Shown: piece after piece, positions 34,349-42,347 of the stretch | Numbering within the stretch: the first letter of the stretch is position 1 | Layout of the letters: the number at the start of each line of letters is the position of its first letter | Source: Pseudooceanicola algae | GTDB taxonomy: Bacteria > Pseudomonadota > Alphaproteobacteria > Rhodobacterales > Rhodobacteraceae | Length of the DNA: 64,000 nucleotides | NCBI RefSeq assembly: GCF_003590145.2 | Contig: NZ_CP060436.1 | Span: forward strand, 2,547,001-2,611,000 | Direction: 5' to 3' | Program-made: the position numbers and the translations under genes | Notes under the pieces: generated by a model | Database searches by the model: none | The model's input: the letters and a program-made list of their open reading frames with translations, nothing else | What the model was told of the DNA's origin: nothing

Positions 34349-35386
34349 TCAGCCATGCACCACCTTGCCATCGCGGGTCATCGCCACACCGTCCAGCGAC
34401 AGCGAACAGCCCCGCAGCGGGATATCCAGATGGCAAGGCGTGTCGCGGCTGCCGCCCGCTTCGGTATTCGGGCCGGTCGAGAACAGGAAGTTGCCCTCGA
34501 AACAGCGCGCATCCATGAACAACGCAGCCTCGCGGTCATAAAGCCCCATGGTCGTCCAATGGGCGCGGGGGTCCAGCCCCCAGCCGACATGGGCCATGGC
34601 ATAGGCATCGGGATCGTCAAAGCTGTCCATGAAGGCACGGATATACTCGGCCGTCATGCCGCCGCCCGCGACGCGGGTGACAAAGCCCTTGTCGATGGTC
34701 AGGGTAACGCGGTCGCGGGCATAGGTCTTGAAAGGCAGAAGGATGTCACCTTCGTCGATGACGATGGTGCCTTCGCTGCTGCCTTCATCGGGCCAGCGGG
34801 CAATCATGCAGCTTGGCCAATGGTCCCAACGGCCCGGCTCATCGGCCAGACCGTATTGCATCAGCACCGGGTATTGCCCGAGCGCACAATGGAAATCCGT
34901 CCCCGCAGCCGAGGTCACATGCATCGCGCGCGCCGGCTCCATGAACCTGTTGGCGGCCCGGACGCGGGCCTTGAAATCGGGCGTCGGCATCATGCGCATC
35001 ATGGTCTCTGGCGGTTCGACCGCCAGCAGCATGCGCGTGCCCTTCTTCAGGATCTCTTCCTGTTCGGGCGAGAACAGCAGCTGCATCGTGTCGATGATCA
35101 TATCCGCGGATTCCAGCGCCTTCATCGCCACCGTGTTGAAAGCCAGAGGGGTCTTGCCGACATAGCCGGACTTGTCTCGCGACAGGGCCTTTTCGCCATT
35201 GATCGGCGGCAGGTGGATCAGCGTCAGCACCGCGCCCATCAGGCCGACGGCCACGCGCGCGCAGCGCACGATCTGCGGGTTGCTGTCGTCGGACATCAGA
35301 ATCGCGACCTGTTCACCAGGCCGGACCTTGCACTGCTCCAGCACGTCTTTCCACGCGATGACGAAATCTGCGTCACTGATCGGCAT
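34349..35386 (-). CDS. NicX-like 2,5-dihydroxypyridine 5,6-dioxygenase
   Basis: 345 residues. It matches the NicX/M29-like dioxygenase family: MPISDADFVIAWKDVLEQ start, MIIDTMQLLFSPEQEEILKKGTRMLLAVEPPE, TDFHCALGQYPVLMQYGLADEPGRWDHWP, EGDILLPFKTYAR, then MAHVGWGLDPRAHW and RDTPCHLDIPLRGC, which carry the His and HxD iron ligands of Pseudomonas NicX. NicX opens the ring of 2,5-dihydroxypyridine to N-formylmaleamate with O2 and Fe(II). I used ATG 35386 (AAGGAG about 10 nt upstream). It is last in the seven-gene operon and convergent with PPAT, 10 nt apart. The true substrate may be a substituted pyridine. Confidence 0.87.
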   Translation of the reverse strand: MPISDADFVIAWKDVLEQCKVRPGEQVAILMSDDSNPQIVRCARVAVGLMGAVLTLIHLPPINGEKALSRDKSGYVGKTPLAFNTVAMKALESADMIIDTMQLLFSPEQEEILKKGTRMLLAVEPPETMMRMMPTPDFKARVRAANRFMEPARAMHVTSAAGTDFHCALGQYPVLMQYGLADEPGRWDHWPSCMIARWPDEGSSEGTIVIDEGDILLPFKTYARDRVTLTIDKGFVTRVAGGGMTAEYIRAFMDSFDDPDAYAMAHVGWGLDPRAHWTTMGLYDREAALFMDARCFEGNFLFSTGPNTEAGGSRDTPCHLDIPLRGCSLSLDGVAMTRDGKVVHG

Positions 35387-35426
35387 GTCTGTCTTGCTCC
35401 TTTTCGGGGCCCTTGGGGCGATGTCT

Positions 35427-35945
35427 CTAGCGGCGTTCGCCAAGCGGATGGAAGCCGCGATTGAAATGCAGCAGGGGCGGGCGATCGGGGTTGACCGAGA
35501 CCTCTTCGACCCGCCCGATAAAGATGCTGTGGCTGCCCGCAACCAGCGCCTGATCGAGACTGCAAGCGATATGGGCCAGCGCGTGGGCATAAGCGGGCGC
35601 CCCGTTGAGGGTTTCGACCCAGTCATGGCCGTCGAACTGCGCGGCCCCGCTGCGCCCGGTCATCCCGGCAAAGTCGGCGGCCAGATCCTGCGCGTCCTCG
35701 CCCAGCAGGTTGACGCAGAAGTGCCCCGCCTCGGTAATCGCCTCATGCGTGGCGCCGCTGCGGTTGACGCAGACCAGCACCGTCGGCGGCTCCATCGTCA
35801 CCGAGGAAAACGCCGTGGCGGTCAGCCCGCGCCGCTGATCCCCCTTGCCGGCAGTGATCACAGTCACGCCCGACGCGAAATGGCGCATCGCCATCTTCAG
35901 GCCATCGACCGCATCGGAGCGCGGGAAGGTCATGGGTATCGTCAT
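35427..35945 (-). CDS. Flavin reductase, partner of the HpaB-type monooxygenase
   Basis: 172 residues from ATG 35945, preceded by GAGGAG at 8 nt. It has the flavin reductase split-barrel motifs MRHFASGVTVITAGKGDQRRGLTATAFSSVTMEPPTVLVCVNRSGATHEAI, FCVNLLGEDAQDLA and the C-terminal GSHSIFIGRVEEV followed by PLLHFNRGFHPLG. HpaC-type members reduce FAD or FMN with NAD(P)H and hand it to a two-component oxygenase. The likely partner is the HpaB-like protein at 40274 in the same operon. It lies 4 nt after the AbrB-type gene stop, so they are tightly coupled. Confidence 0.92.
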   Translation of the reverse strand: MTIPMTFPRSDAVDGLKMAMRHFASGVTVITAGKGDQRRGLTATAFSSVTMEPPTVLVCVNRSGATHEAITEAGHFCVNLLGEDAQDLAADFAGMTGRSGAAQFDGHDWVETLNGAPAYAHALAHIACSLDQALVAGSHSIFIGRVEEVSVNPDRPPLLHFNRGFHPLGERR

Positions 35946-35949
35946 ACGG

Positions 35950-37053
35950 TCATCTCCTCGACGGCAAGGGCGGGCGCGCAGGGCTCCAGATCGGCAGCCG
36001 GGCAAGGCGGCCGACGATCATCGGCCCGAACAGGACCACGGCGAACATGCGTACGGTCTGGAAAGCCAGCACGGCGGCGACATTGGCATTGGTCGATATG
36101 GCGACAAGGGCGACGGTTTCGATGCTGCCCGGCGCGGTGGCCAGCAGCGCCGTCTTGAGGTCGAGATCGGTGAGCATCGACAGCGCCCAGCCGAGCAGCG
36201 CGCTGATCAGGATCAGCACCATGGTCGAGACCAGCACGACGGGCATCAGACGCATGACCTTGCCCAGCACATCGCGGGTGAACTTCAGCCCGACCTCCAG
36301 CCCGATGATGCCGAAGGTCAGCACCAGCACCGGGGCGGGCATCGACAGGTGCATGAAGCCGCCGGCCTCGATCACCGCGCCCAGGATCATCGGCACCAGC
36401 ATTCCCGCGCCGGGCAAAAAGCGCAGCCGCCCGGTCAGCAGCGACATGGCCGCGATCCCCAGCGCCACGACCGAGGACAGCGGCGTGACCTCGCGCAGCA
36501 CGGCAACCTCTCCGGGTTGCGAGGGCAGCAGGCTGGCCAGCACGGCGATGGAGACGATGACCCCGGCAAGGCGCACGTATTGCATCAGGGCCACGACGCG
36601 CGCATCGGCGCCCCGCTCGGTCGCAATGATGACCATGGCGCCGGACATGCCGGGCAGGCTGCCATAGATCGCCACGTCGCGGTCGATCCCGGTGCGCCGG
36701 TTCACCGCCCAGCCAATCGCGAAGGCGGCCGTCAGGGTCAACGCGGTCATCAGCAGCAACAGCGGCCAGTCCTGGATCATGTCGACCAGGATCGCGGGCG
36801 ACATGGCCGTGGCGATGAAGACCCCGGCGCAGCCCTGCGCCAGCACGTAGATCGGCCGCGGAATGCGCAAGGGACTGCCGCTGGCGCCAAAGCCGATCCC
36901 GGCGATCATCGCGCCCAGAAGCGGCGCAGCCGGGAAATGCACCAGCGTCAGGACCAGCGCCAGCGCCGATGCGAGGCTCAGCATGGCCGCCCATTGCAGC
37001 GCCCCCCGGACACCTTCGGTGCGCCCAAGATCAAGGCGGGGCACTCCTGTCAC
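35950..37053 (-). CDS. AbrB-type integral membrane protein (AbrB duplication family)
   Basis: 367 residues with nine to ten hydrophobic segments. The duplicated pattern ALVLTLVHFPAAPLLGAMIAG and PIYVLAQGCAGVFIATAMSP, with later GSLPGMSGAMVIIATERGADARVVALMQYVR and TALLATAPGSIETVALVAISTNANVAAVLAFQTVR, is the AbrB/AidB-like membrane family sometimes called putative ammonia monooxygenase. Function is unclear; a transporter or regulator role has been proposed. Its place inside the operon, overlapping the upstream amidase by 4 nt, suggests transport of the pathway substrate or an intermediate (inference). Confidence 0.82.
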   Translation of the reverse strand: MTGVPRLDLGRTEGVRGALQWAAMLSLASALALVLTLVHFPAAPLLGAMIAGIGFGASGSPLRIPRPIYVLAQGCAGVFIATAMSPAILVDMIQDWPLLLLMTALTLTAAFAIGWAVNRRTGIDRDVAIYGSLPGMSGAMVIIATERGADARVVALMQYVRLAGVIVSIAVLASLLPSQPGEVAVLREVTPLSSVVALGIAAMSLLTGRLRFLPGAGMLVPMILGAVIEAGGFMHLSMPAPVLVLTFGIIGLEVGLKFTRDVLGKVMRLMPVVLVSTMVLILISALLGWALSMLTDLDLKTALLATAPGSIETVALVAISTNANVAAVLAFQTVRMFAVVLFGPMIVGRLARLPIWSPARPPLPSRR

Positions 37054-38345
37054 GGCGCGACCTTCGGCGCTTCAAGGCAGCGCTCGACCCAGGCCGCGGC
37101 CCGCAATGTGGCCGCGTCCTCACCGATACGGCCGATGATCTGAACCCCGACCGGCAGCCCGTCGGACAGAATGGCCGGCAGGGTCAGCGCGGGCATGTGC
37201 AGCACGGTCCAGGGCGTGTTGAATTCCGGCGACCCGGTCGCCTCCAGTCCTTTGGGCGCGGTGCCCGGTGCCGAGGGAGCGAGCAGGATATCGACCTCTG
37301 CCATCGCCTGCGAAAGGCTTTGGTGGACGGCGGGCAAGGCGCGCCGGGCAGCGTCGTATTCCTCGACCGTGACCCTGGCCTTTTCGGCCAGGAAGGCGCG
37401 CGTGACCTCGGTCAGACGGTCGCCCAGCACCAGACGTTCATGCGAAAGGGCGCGCGAGACCTCCCAGCCCATGATCGCGGCGTGCAGCCCGTGGGTCGAT
37501 CCGAAATCGGTCGGCGGCGTGATGTCGGTTACCCGGGCACCCGCCGCGCCAAGCGCCCTGATCGCATGATCGAGGGCGGCATCGGTCGCGGCCTCGGTGT
37601 TGAAGGGCGGCGTGCGGAACACCCCGATGCGCGGCGCTGTATCGGGAAGGCCCTTCAGCGCCAGACCGGGGCGCCCGCCAAGGATCGCGGCGACAAGGGC
37701 CGCATCCGCCACGCGGCGCGTCACCACCCCCAGCGTGTCGAGCGAATGGGACAACACCTTGATCTCGGACGGATCCAGCAGGCCGAAGCTGGGCTTGTAG
37801 CCCACTACCCCGCAATAGGAGGCCGGGCGAATGATCGACCCGGCGGTCTGGGTGCCGAACCCCATCAGCGCCATGCCCGAGGCCACCGCAGCGCAGGACC
37901 CGCTGGAGGAGCCTCCGGGCGTATGGGCGGTGTTCCAGGGGTTGCGCGTCTTGCCGGGACTCGCCATGGCGAATTCGGTCGAAACCGTCTTGCCCATCAT
38001 CAGCGCGCCTGCCTGCCGGGACTGGGTGACGCAGGGCGCATCCCAGACCGGCTGCGTCGCGCCATACAGGGCCGAGCCATAGCCCGTCGGCATGTCGCAG
38101 GTGTCGATCACATCCTTGACCCCGACCGGCAGCCCGGCCAGCGCCCCCCTCGTGCCCGCAAGATCCAGCGCATCCGCCGCATCGCGGACCATTGCGGAAT
38201 CGTGGAAAATGAATGCGCCGACGGACTCTTCTTTCGTGGCGATCCGGTCCAGGTAGGCCTCGGCCACGGCACGGTGGCTCAATGCACCATCACGAACCCC
38301 GGCGATCAGGCTGCAGGCATCAAGGGACAGGATGGGGTCGGTCAT
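37050..38345 (-). CDS. Amidase signature family hydrolase (second of tandem pair)
   Basis: 431 residues. The amidase catalytic triad is visible: lysine in GLPVGVKDVIDTCDMPTGYG (about K77), and the serine pair in HTPGGSSSGSCAAVASGMALMGFGTQTAGS (about residues 145-170). Members hydrolyse C-N bonds of amides. In a pathway ending with NicX-type ring opening, an amidase is needed to deamidate the maleamate-like product. It overlaps the upstream amidase stop by 4 nt (ATGA) and the downstream AbrB-type start by 4 nt. Whether it acts on N-formyl amides or primary amides is unknown. Confidence 0.9.
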   Translation of the reverse strand: MTDPILSLDACSLIAGVRDGALSHRAVAEAYLDRIATKEESVGAFIFHDSAMVRDAADALDLAGTRGALAGLPVGVKDVIDTCDMPTGYGSALYGATQPVWDAPCVTQSRQAGALMMGKTVSTEFAMASPGKTRNPWNTAHTPGGSSSGSCAAVASGMALMGFGTQTAGSIIRPASYCGVVGYKPSFGLLDPSEIKVLSHSLDTLGVVTRRVADAALVAAILGGRPGLALKGLPDTAPRIGVFRTPPFNTEAATDAALDHAIRALGAAGARVTDITPPTDFGSTHGLHAAIMGWEVSRALSHERLVLGDRLTEVTRAFLAEKARVTVEEYDAARRALPAVHQSLSQAMAEVDILLAPSAPGTAPKGLEATGSPEFNTPWTVLHMPALTLPAILSDGLPVGVQIIGRIGEDAATLRAAAWVERCLEAPKVAP

Positions 38346-39796
38346 GCTGGGGACTTCTCTGTCAGGTTGGGGCGACGGTGCGCCCAGGGGGCGGCGCGTT
38401 CGATCTGCCCGGCGAGCGAGAACAGAAGCGCATCCTGCCCGTAGCCGGCCCCGAAATGCACCCCGATGGGCAGCCCCTCGACAGACAGGCCGAAGGGCAG
38501 GTTCATCGCCGGACAGCCCGAGGAATTGAAGACGCAGGTAAAGGGGCTGTGCTGCCAGAACCGGTCATAGAACGCATCAAGATCCGCCGGGCTGTCGCCG
38601 GTGGCGCTCGACATCTCGCCGATGCGGGGGGGCAGTTCGCCGCTGCCGGGGGTCAGCAGGATGTCGTAGCCCGCAAAGAACCGCCCCATGTCGCGCGCGG
38701 TGCGGTGCAACAGGTTGACGGCTGCCAGATAGTCCATCCCGCTCAGCCCCATGCCTTCGCGGATCCAGGCGCGGTTCACCGGTTCAAGCTCGGCCACCGG
38801 ATCGGCGAGCCCGAGCATGGCGCCGCGCGCCGTCACGGCGCTGGCGACATTGACTCCGGGGATCACCCGCCAGGCGGTCTTGAGCGCATGGGCGTCATAC
38901 CCGGCATCGGTGATCTCTTCGACATGATGCCCAAGGCTTTCCAGCAGGCGCGCAGTCGCCACGCAGGCCGCCCGGACCTGGGGATCGACGGGCGTGCCAA
39001 GCGGTGAGTCCAGGGTCATCCCGATCCGCAGCGGACCGGGATCGCGCGCCGCCGAGGTCGCAAAGCTGTCGTGAACAGGGGGACAGGCCGAAGGGTCACC
39101 CACATCGCCGCCCGCGGTCGCATCCAGCAGGGCCGCGCTGTCGCGCACCGACCGGGTCAACGCATGGGGCGTCGACATGCCCGCGATGCCTTCGACCACC
39201 ACGGGGCCAAGCGGATTGCGCATCCGGCTGGGCTTGAACCCGAACAGACCGGTGTGACTGGCCGGCAGACGTGTCGACCCTGCCCCGTCCGAGGAATTGG
39301 CGAAGGGCACCAGCCCAGCCGCCACGGCCGCCGCCGATCCACCCGAGGATCCGCCGGGCCCATGATCCTTGTTCCACGGATTGCACGTGGGCCCGGAAGT
39401 GGCAGGTTCGGTGGCAAAGCTGAGCGCGAATTCCGGCGTATTGCTCTTGCCCATCAGCACGACACCGGCCTTGCGGTAGCGGGCCACCAACGTGCAATCC
39501 GCCGCATCTGTCATACCCTGAAACAGGCGGCAACCGGTCGACATTTCCATCCCCGCCACGGCGATGCCGGTGTTCTTGACCAGCATGGGCACGCCGGTAA
39601 AGGGCCCATCTGGCAGGCCGCGCACGATATCGGCCTGCGCCAGGTCGAAATGCGGATGCACGATGGCGTTGATCTGCGGTTCCAGCCGCGCGATGCGGTC
39701 AAGGGCGGTCGCAAGGACCTCTTGCGAGGTCACCTCGCCGCTTCGCACCAGCGCGGCAAGCGCGGTCGCATCAAGGGTGTCGTATTCCGAAATCAT
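38342..39796 (-). CDS. Amidase signature family hydrolase (first of tandem pair)
   Basis: 484 residues. It shows the triad lysine in TGVPMLVKNTGIAVAGMEMSTG (about K73), the catalytic serines in DHGPGGSSGGSAAAVAAGLVPFANSSDGAGSTRLPAS (about residues 145-180), and the family C-terminus NSSGCPAMNLPFGLSVEGLPIGVHFGAGYGQD. It is only distantly similar to its neighbour amidase, so the pair probably performs two different hydrolyses. It follows the SnoaL-type gene by 3 nt and overlaps the next amidase by 4 nt. Nylon-oligomer or mandelamide hydrolase-like activity is possible; the pathway amide is my preferred guess. Confidence 0.9.
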   Translation of the reverse strand: MISEYDTLDATALAALVRSGEVTSQEVLATALDRIARLEPQINAIVHPHFDLAQADIVRGLPDGPFTGVPMLVKNTGIAVAGMEMSTGCRLFQGMTDAADCTLVARYRKAGVVLMGKSNTPEFALSFATEPATSGPTCNPWNKDHGPGGSSGGSAAAVAAGLVPFANSSDGAGSTRLPASHTGLFGFKPSRMRNPLGPVVVEGIAGMSTPHALTRSVRDSAALLDATAGGDVGDPSACPPVHDSFATSAARDPGPLRIGMTLDSPLGTPVDPQVRAACVATARLLESLGHHVEEITDAGYDAHALKTAWRVIPGVNVASAVTARGAMLGLADPVAELEPVNRAWIREGMGLSGMDYLAAVNLLHRTARDMGRFFAGYDILLTPGSGELPPRIGEMSSATGDSPADLDAFYDRFWQHSPFTCVFNSSGCPAMNLPFGLSVEGLPIGVHFGAGYGQDALLFSLAGQIERAAPWAHRRPNLTEKSPA

Positions 39797-39799
39797 AGG

Positions 39800-40201
39800 T
39801 CAGCCGATCTGGGCGAGGAAGGCGCCCTTGTCCCAGTAATCCCGCGTACCCTCGATCCGGTCGTCGCGGATCCGGATCAGGTGCAGGCCATCCAGCACGA
39901 CCTGCCGGCTGCCGGGCACCTCGCCGTCCTTGCCGCCGCGCAGGGTAAATGTGCCGGTCATGACGTAATTCACCGCTGTCCAATCCGCTGATCGGATCAC
40001 CTTGCCCGGCGCCCAGCGGACATCGGGCAACATGCGGAACAGCCCCGACAGGCCATCGGCCAGGGCGACCTGGCCTTCGCGGCGGCCCTCCATGGCGATT
40101 TCCTCGTGCCAGCCATCGGCGTGATACAGCGCGGCGGCGGCAGGGGCGTCATGGCGATTATAGGCGGCGTAGAACGCCTCCAGCAGGGGGTTATCCAGCA
40201 T
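39800..40201 (-). CDS. SnoaL-like NTF2-superfamily protein
   Basis: 133 residues. The pattern MLDNPLLEAFYAAYNRHDAPAAAALYHADGWHEEIAMEG, with later DGLHLIRIRDDRIEGTRDYWDKGAF, is the cone-shaped NTF2-like/SnoaL fold. Relatives include cyclases, isomerases, dehydratases and non-catalytic ligand binders. Its position between the monooxygenase and the amidases suggests it isomerises or hydrates a pathway intermediate (inference). It lies 72 nt after the monooxygenase gene and 3 nt before the first amidase. Confidence 0.82.
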   Translation of the reverse strand: MLDNPLLEAFYAAYNRHDAPAAAALYHADGWHEEIAMEGRREGQVALADGLSGLFRMLPDVRWAPGKVIRSADWTAVNYVMTGTFTLRGGKDGEVPGSRQVVLDGLHLIRIRDDRIEGTRDYWDKGAFLAQIG

Positions 40202-40273
40202 GGCGGGAAGTCTTCCGGGATTCAGGATTTGGAAAACCCCGGACCGCAGGCAGCGCGGTCCGGGACAACGGTA

Positions 40274-41767
40274 TTACCAGTCCATGCCCGCGATGGTCTT
40301 GACCTGATCGACGAAGGCCTCGCGCTTGACCTCCTCGAAGAGGCGGGCGCGCAGGCGCGGCGCGGGCGAGGAATTGACGTTTTCAAACAGCGCCACGCGT
40401 CCGGCCAGGGCCCCGCTGGTCATGTCCCAGATGAAGTTCATCAACAGCTCTTTCTGCATCGCGGACACACCGTGGCCGGGCAGCAGATCCTGCAGGTAGT
40501 GACCGACCTCGGGGTTCTCGAAGGCGGCCTTGCCGAAGCGCATGACCAGGCCCTGACCACAGATTTCCTGAAGCGTGTGGATGACTTTCGGATAGTTATC
40601 AATGGAATAGAGCCGGCCTGCCGTCAGCATGGAGACATCGGGCGTCAGCACACCGGCCGCGGTCATGGTGGCCTGCGCTTCGGCGGCGATGACGAAGGCA
40701 CGCAGGGTCTGGGCGTATTCGATCAGCTCGCCCAGCATCAACTGCACAGCCGGGATCTTGCCGGTGCCGAGCACGTCCAGCACCATCTGACCGGCACCCA
40801 CGAACAGCTCGGCCTTCACCGCCAGGCGGGTCAGCACGTGCCAGTGGGCAAAGACGCAGACCGGCCCGTACCAGGACATGCCAGTGGGGTCACCAAGGTT
40901 GAAGATCTTGTCCTTCGGCACGAAGACATTGTCGAAGATGATGAACTGGTCGGCCTCTTCCCCCATCGAAGCGACGGGATGGTCGAACTTGTCCGCACCG
41001 GGTTGCGAGACCATTTCACGCGAGATCATCTTGATCCCCGGCGTGTTGATCGGCACCGCACCCCAGACGCAGGCTTCGGGCGGGGTGGTGGTCAGCCCGC
41101 CGAGGTTGGTGAAGAAGATGTCATTGGCCTGAGCGGCGATCGACCCGACGGTCTTGGCCCCCGATACGACGATCCCGTCGGCCCGCGCCTCCTTGACCCG
41201 CAGGAAGGCCATCTCGGCGGCTTTCGGGTTCGACCGGTCGGTCTGCGGACCCGCCAGGCTTTCCGAAGCGGTCAGGTTGTTGTTCCGGCCGAAGTCCATG
41301 TAGGCTTCGATGTTCTCGACGAAATCAGGCTGGCAGCCGTCGATCATCGAGGATTTCTCCTTGAAGGCTTCGCGGTGCGCCATCAGCCCGGCGACGATGG
41401 CGGGCGACAGATCCGGCGGACGGCCGAAGGTGCCCGCGGTCTTGAGGCTGGTATATTCGATCATCTTGCGCCGCGCAGTCAGTTCTTCGGGCGTAGTCGG
41501 AACCTGCCAGGACCGGCTGACCAGCTCTCCGCTGGCGGGATCGTTATAGGTGGTGGCCTCGGCGAACTCGGGCTTGAACTGGTCGTCGAACATGCTGGCA
41601 ATCAGGTCGACCCCGGCAGCCAGCGCGGGTTCGTCCGTGACCTTGTCCAGCTTGCGGCCCCCCAGCCAGATCTGGCGTCCATCATCAAGCGAGGCCTTGA
41701 ACTCTGCCCCGGTCTTGAGGCGATGCGCCGGCTTCACGGCCGCGGGATTGGTATCTTGCACAGTCAT
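40274..41767 (-). CDS. HpaB-family two-component flavin monooxygenase (oxygenase component)
   Basis: 497 residues. It belongs to the 4-hydroxyphenylacetate 3-monooxygenase/PvcC family: LKTGAEFKASLDDGRQIWLGGRKLDKV start, AYMDFGRNNNLTASESLAGPQTDRS in the first third, ADGIVVSGAKTVGSIAAQANDIFF (flavin region), and KDKIFNLGDPTGMSWYGPVCVFAHWHVLTR. These enzymes hydroxylate phenols with reduced FAD delivered by a separate reductase, here probably the gene at 35427. 3-Hydroxypyridines are phenol-like, so hydroxylation para to the ring OH would yield a 2,5-dihydroxypyridine, the NicX substrate (inference). It heads a seven-gene operon below the GCAACCAA-box promoter. Confidence 0.9.
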   Translation of the reverse strand: MTVQDTNPAAVKPAHRLKTGAEFKASLDDGRQIWLGGRKLDKVTDEPALAAGVDLIASMFDDQFKPEFAEATTYNDPASGELVSRSWQVPTTPEELTARRKMIEYTSLKTAGTFGRPPDLSPAIVAGLMAHREAFKEKSSMIDGCQPDFVENIEAYMDFGRNNNLTASESLAGPQTDRSNPKAAEMAFLRVKEARADGIVVSGAKTVGSIAAQANDIFFTNLGGLTTTPPEACVWGAVPINTPGIKMISREMVSQPGADKFDHPVASMGEEADQFIIFDNVFVPKDKIFNLGDPTGMSWYGPVCVFAHWHVLTRLAVKAELFVGAGQMVLDVLGTGKIPAVQLMLGELIEYAQTLRAFVIAAEAQATMTAAGVLTPDVSMLTAGRLYSIDNYPKVIHTLQEICGQGLVMRFGKAAFENPEVGHYLQDLLPGHGVSAMQKELLMNFIWDMTSGALAGRVALFENVNSSPAPRLRARLFEEVKREAFVDQVKTIAGMDW

Positions 41768-41880
41768 TGGGGTCTCCTGAAACTTCCTTGTCGGCGGACC
41801 GAAGCGGCGGATGGCTCTTGCACGTCTTCAGGGCGCCCTTGGCCCGCCCGTGCCGGCACCTCTTGGTATGAGTCGAGCGT

Positions 41881-41922
41881 ATGGTTGCCGACCGAACCAT
41901 TGCAACCAAAAAGAATGGTTGC
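41881..41922. promoter_or_regulatory. ATGGTTGC / GCAACCAA boxes upstream of the monooxygenase operon
   Basis: ATGGTTGC (41881-41888), GCAACCAA (41902-41909) and ATGGTTGC (41915-41922) form alternating inverted pairs 114 bp or more upstream of the monooxygenase start at 41767. TTGCAACCAAAAAG (41900-41913) is identical to the copy at 32958-32971. Confidence 0.68.
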
Positions 41923-42084
41923 GACCGAATTCTACCTTCCGGGCCTGAAATTCACGCAGAGCATCCCAAAAATCAAAGCCACATTCGTAATAATGCCCGC
42001 AAAAATAGTGCAAATAGGAACATTCAGGGGGTCGCTTGCCCAAAGTCAGGGCATTTTCACTGATTGACCGCAAGAAGTTCGCCC

Positions 42085-42160
42085 GCAACCATTTAAACGG
42101 TTGAGATGTGTTGACGGACCATTTTCGCCGGATATGGTCTGACTCGTAGCGGTTGGTTGC
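42085..42160. promoter_or_regulatory. Additional GGTTG boxes
   Basis: CAACC (42086-42090) and GGTTG (42099-42103) form an inverted repeat around ATTTAAAC, and TTGGTTGC recurs at 42153-42160. They extend the box family toward the transporter side and could loop or act as auxiliary operators. Confidence 0.45.
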
Positions 42161-42347
42161 AGTCCCCTCGACCACCGCAAATCACGTAGGACGTCCGGCG
42201 ACAGACCGGCGGCGACACGCCGTCTCCGGTGCCGGGAGCCCTGTGACAGGAGCATGGATTGATGACCGCCTTCCCCACCCCGCACAGACGCGCCGCCCGG
42301 AAGGGCCTGGCGCCTGCCGTCCGGGCGGTGGTGCAGAAGGCCTGCGA

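Larger units (their letters stand above)
41768..42347. other. Regulatory gene-free stretch upstream of the monooxygenase operon
   Basis: About 580 bases without a credible gene. The left third carries the box cluster described separately; 41945-42060 is notably AT-rich for this genome and 42085-42160 has further GGTTG boxes. The right part (42180-42347) is GC-rich and featureless to me. Confidence 0.55.

Noticed and set aside
35950-37053. Ammonia monooxygenase annotation for the AbrB-type gene
   Set aside because: The family name is historical; no metal-binding or catalytic motif of AMO is visible, and it is a multi-pass membrane protein of unknown role.
41828-42175. Minus-strand 115-codon frame over the regulatory region
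   Set aside because: It covers the GGTTGC box clusters and AT-rich DNA, with no motif; the non-coding interpretation explains the boxes better.
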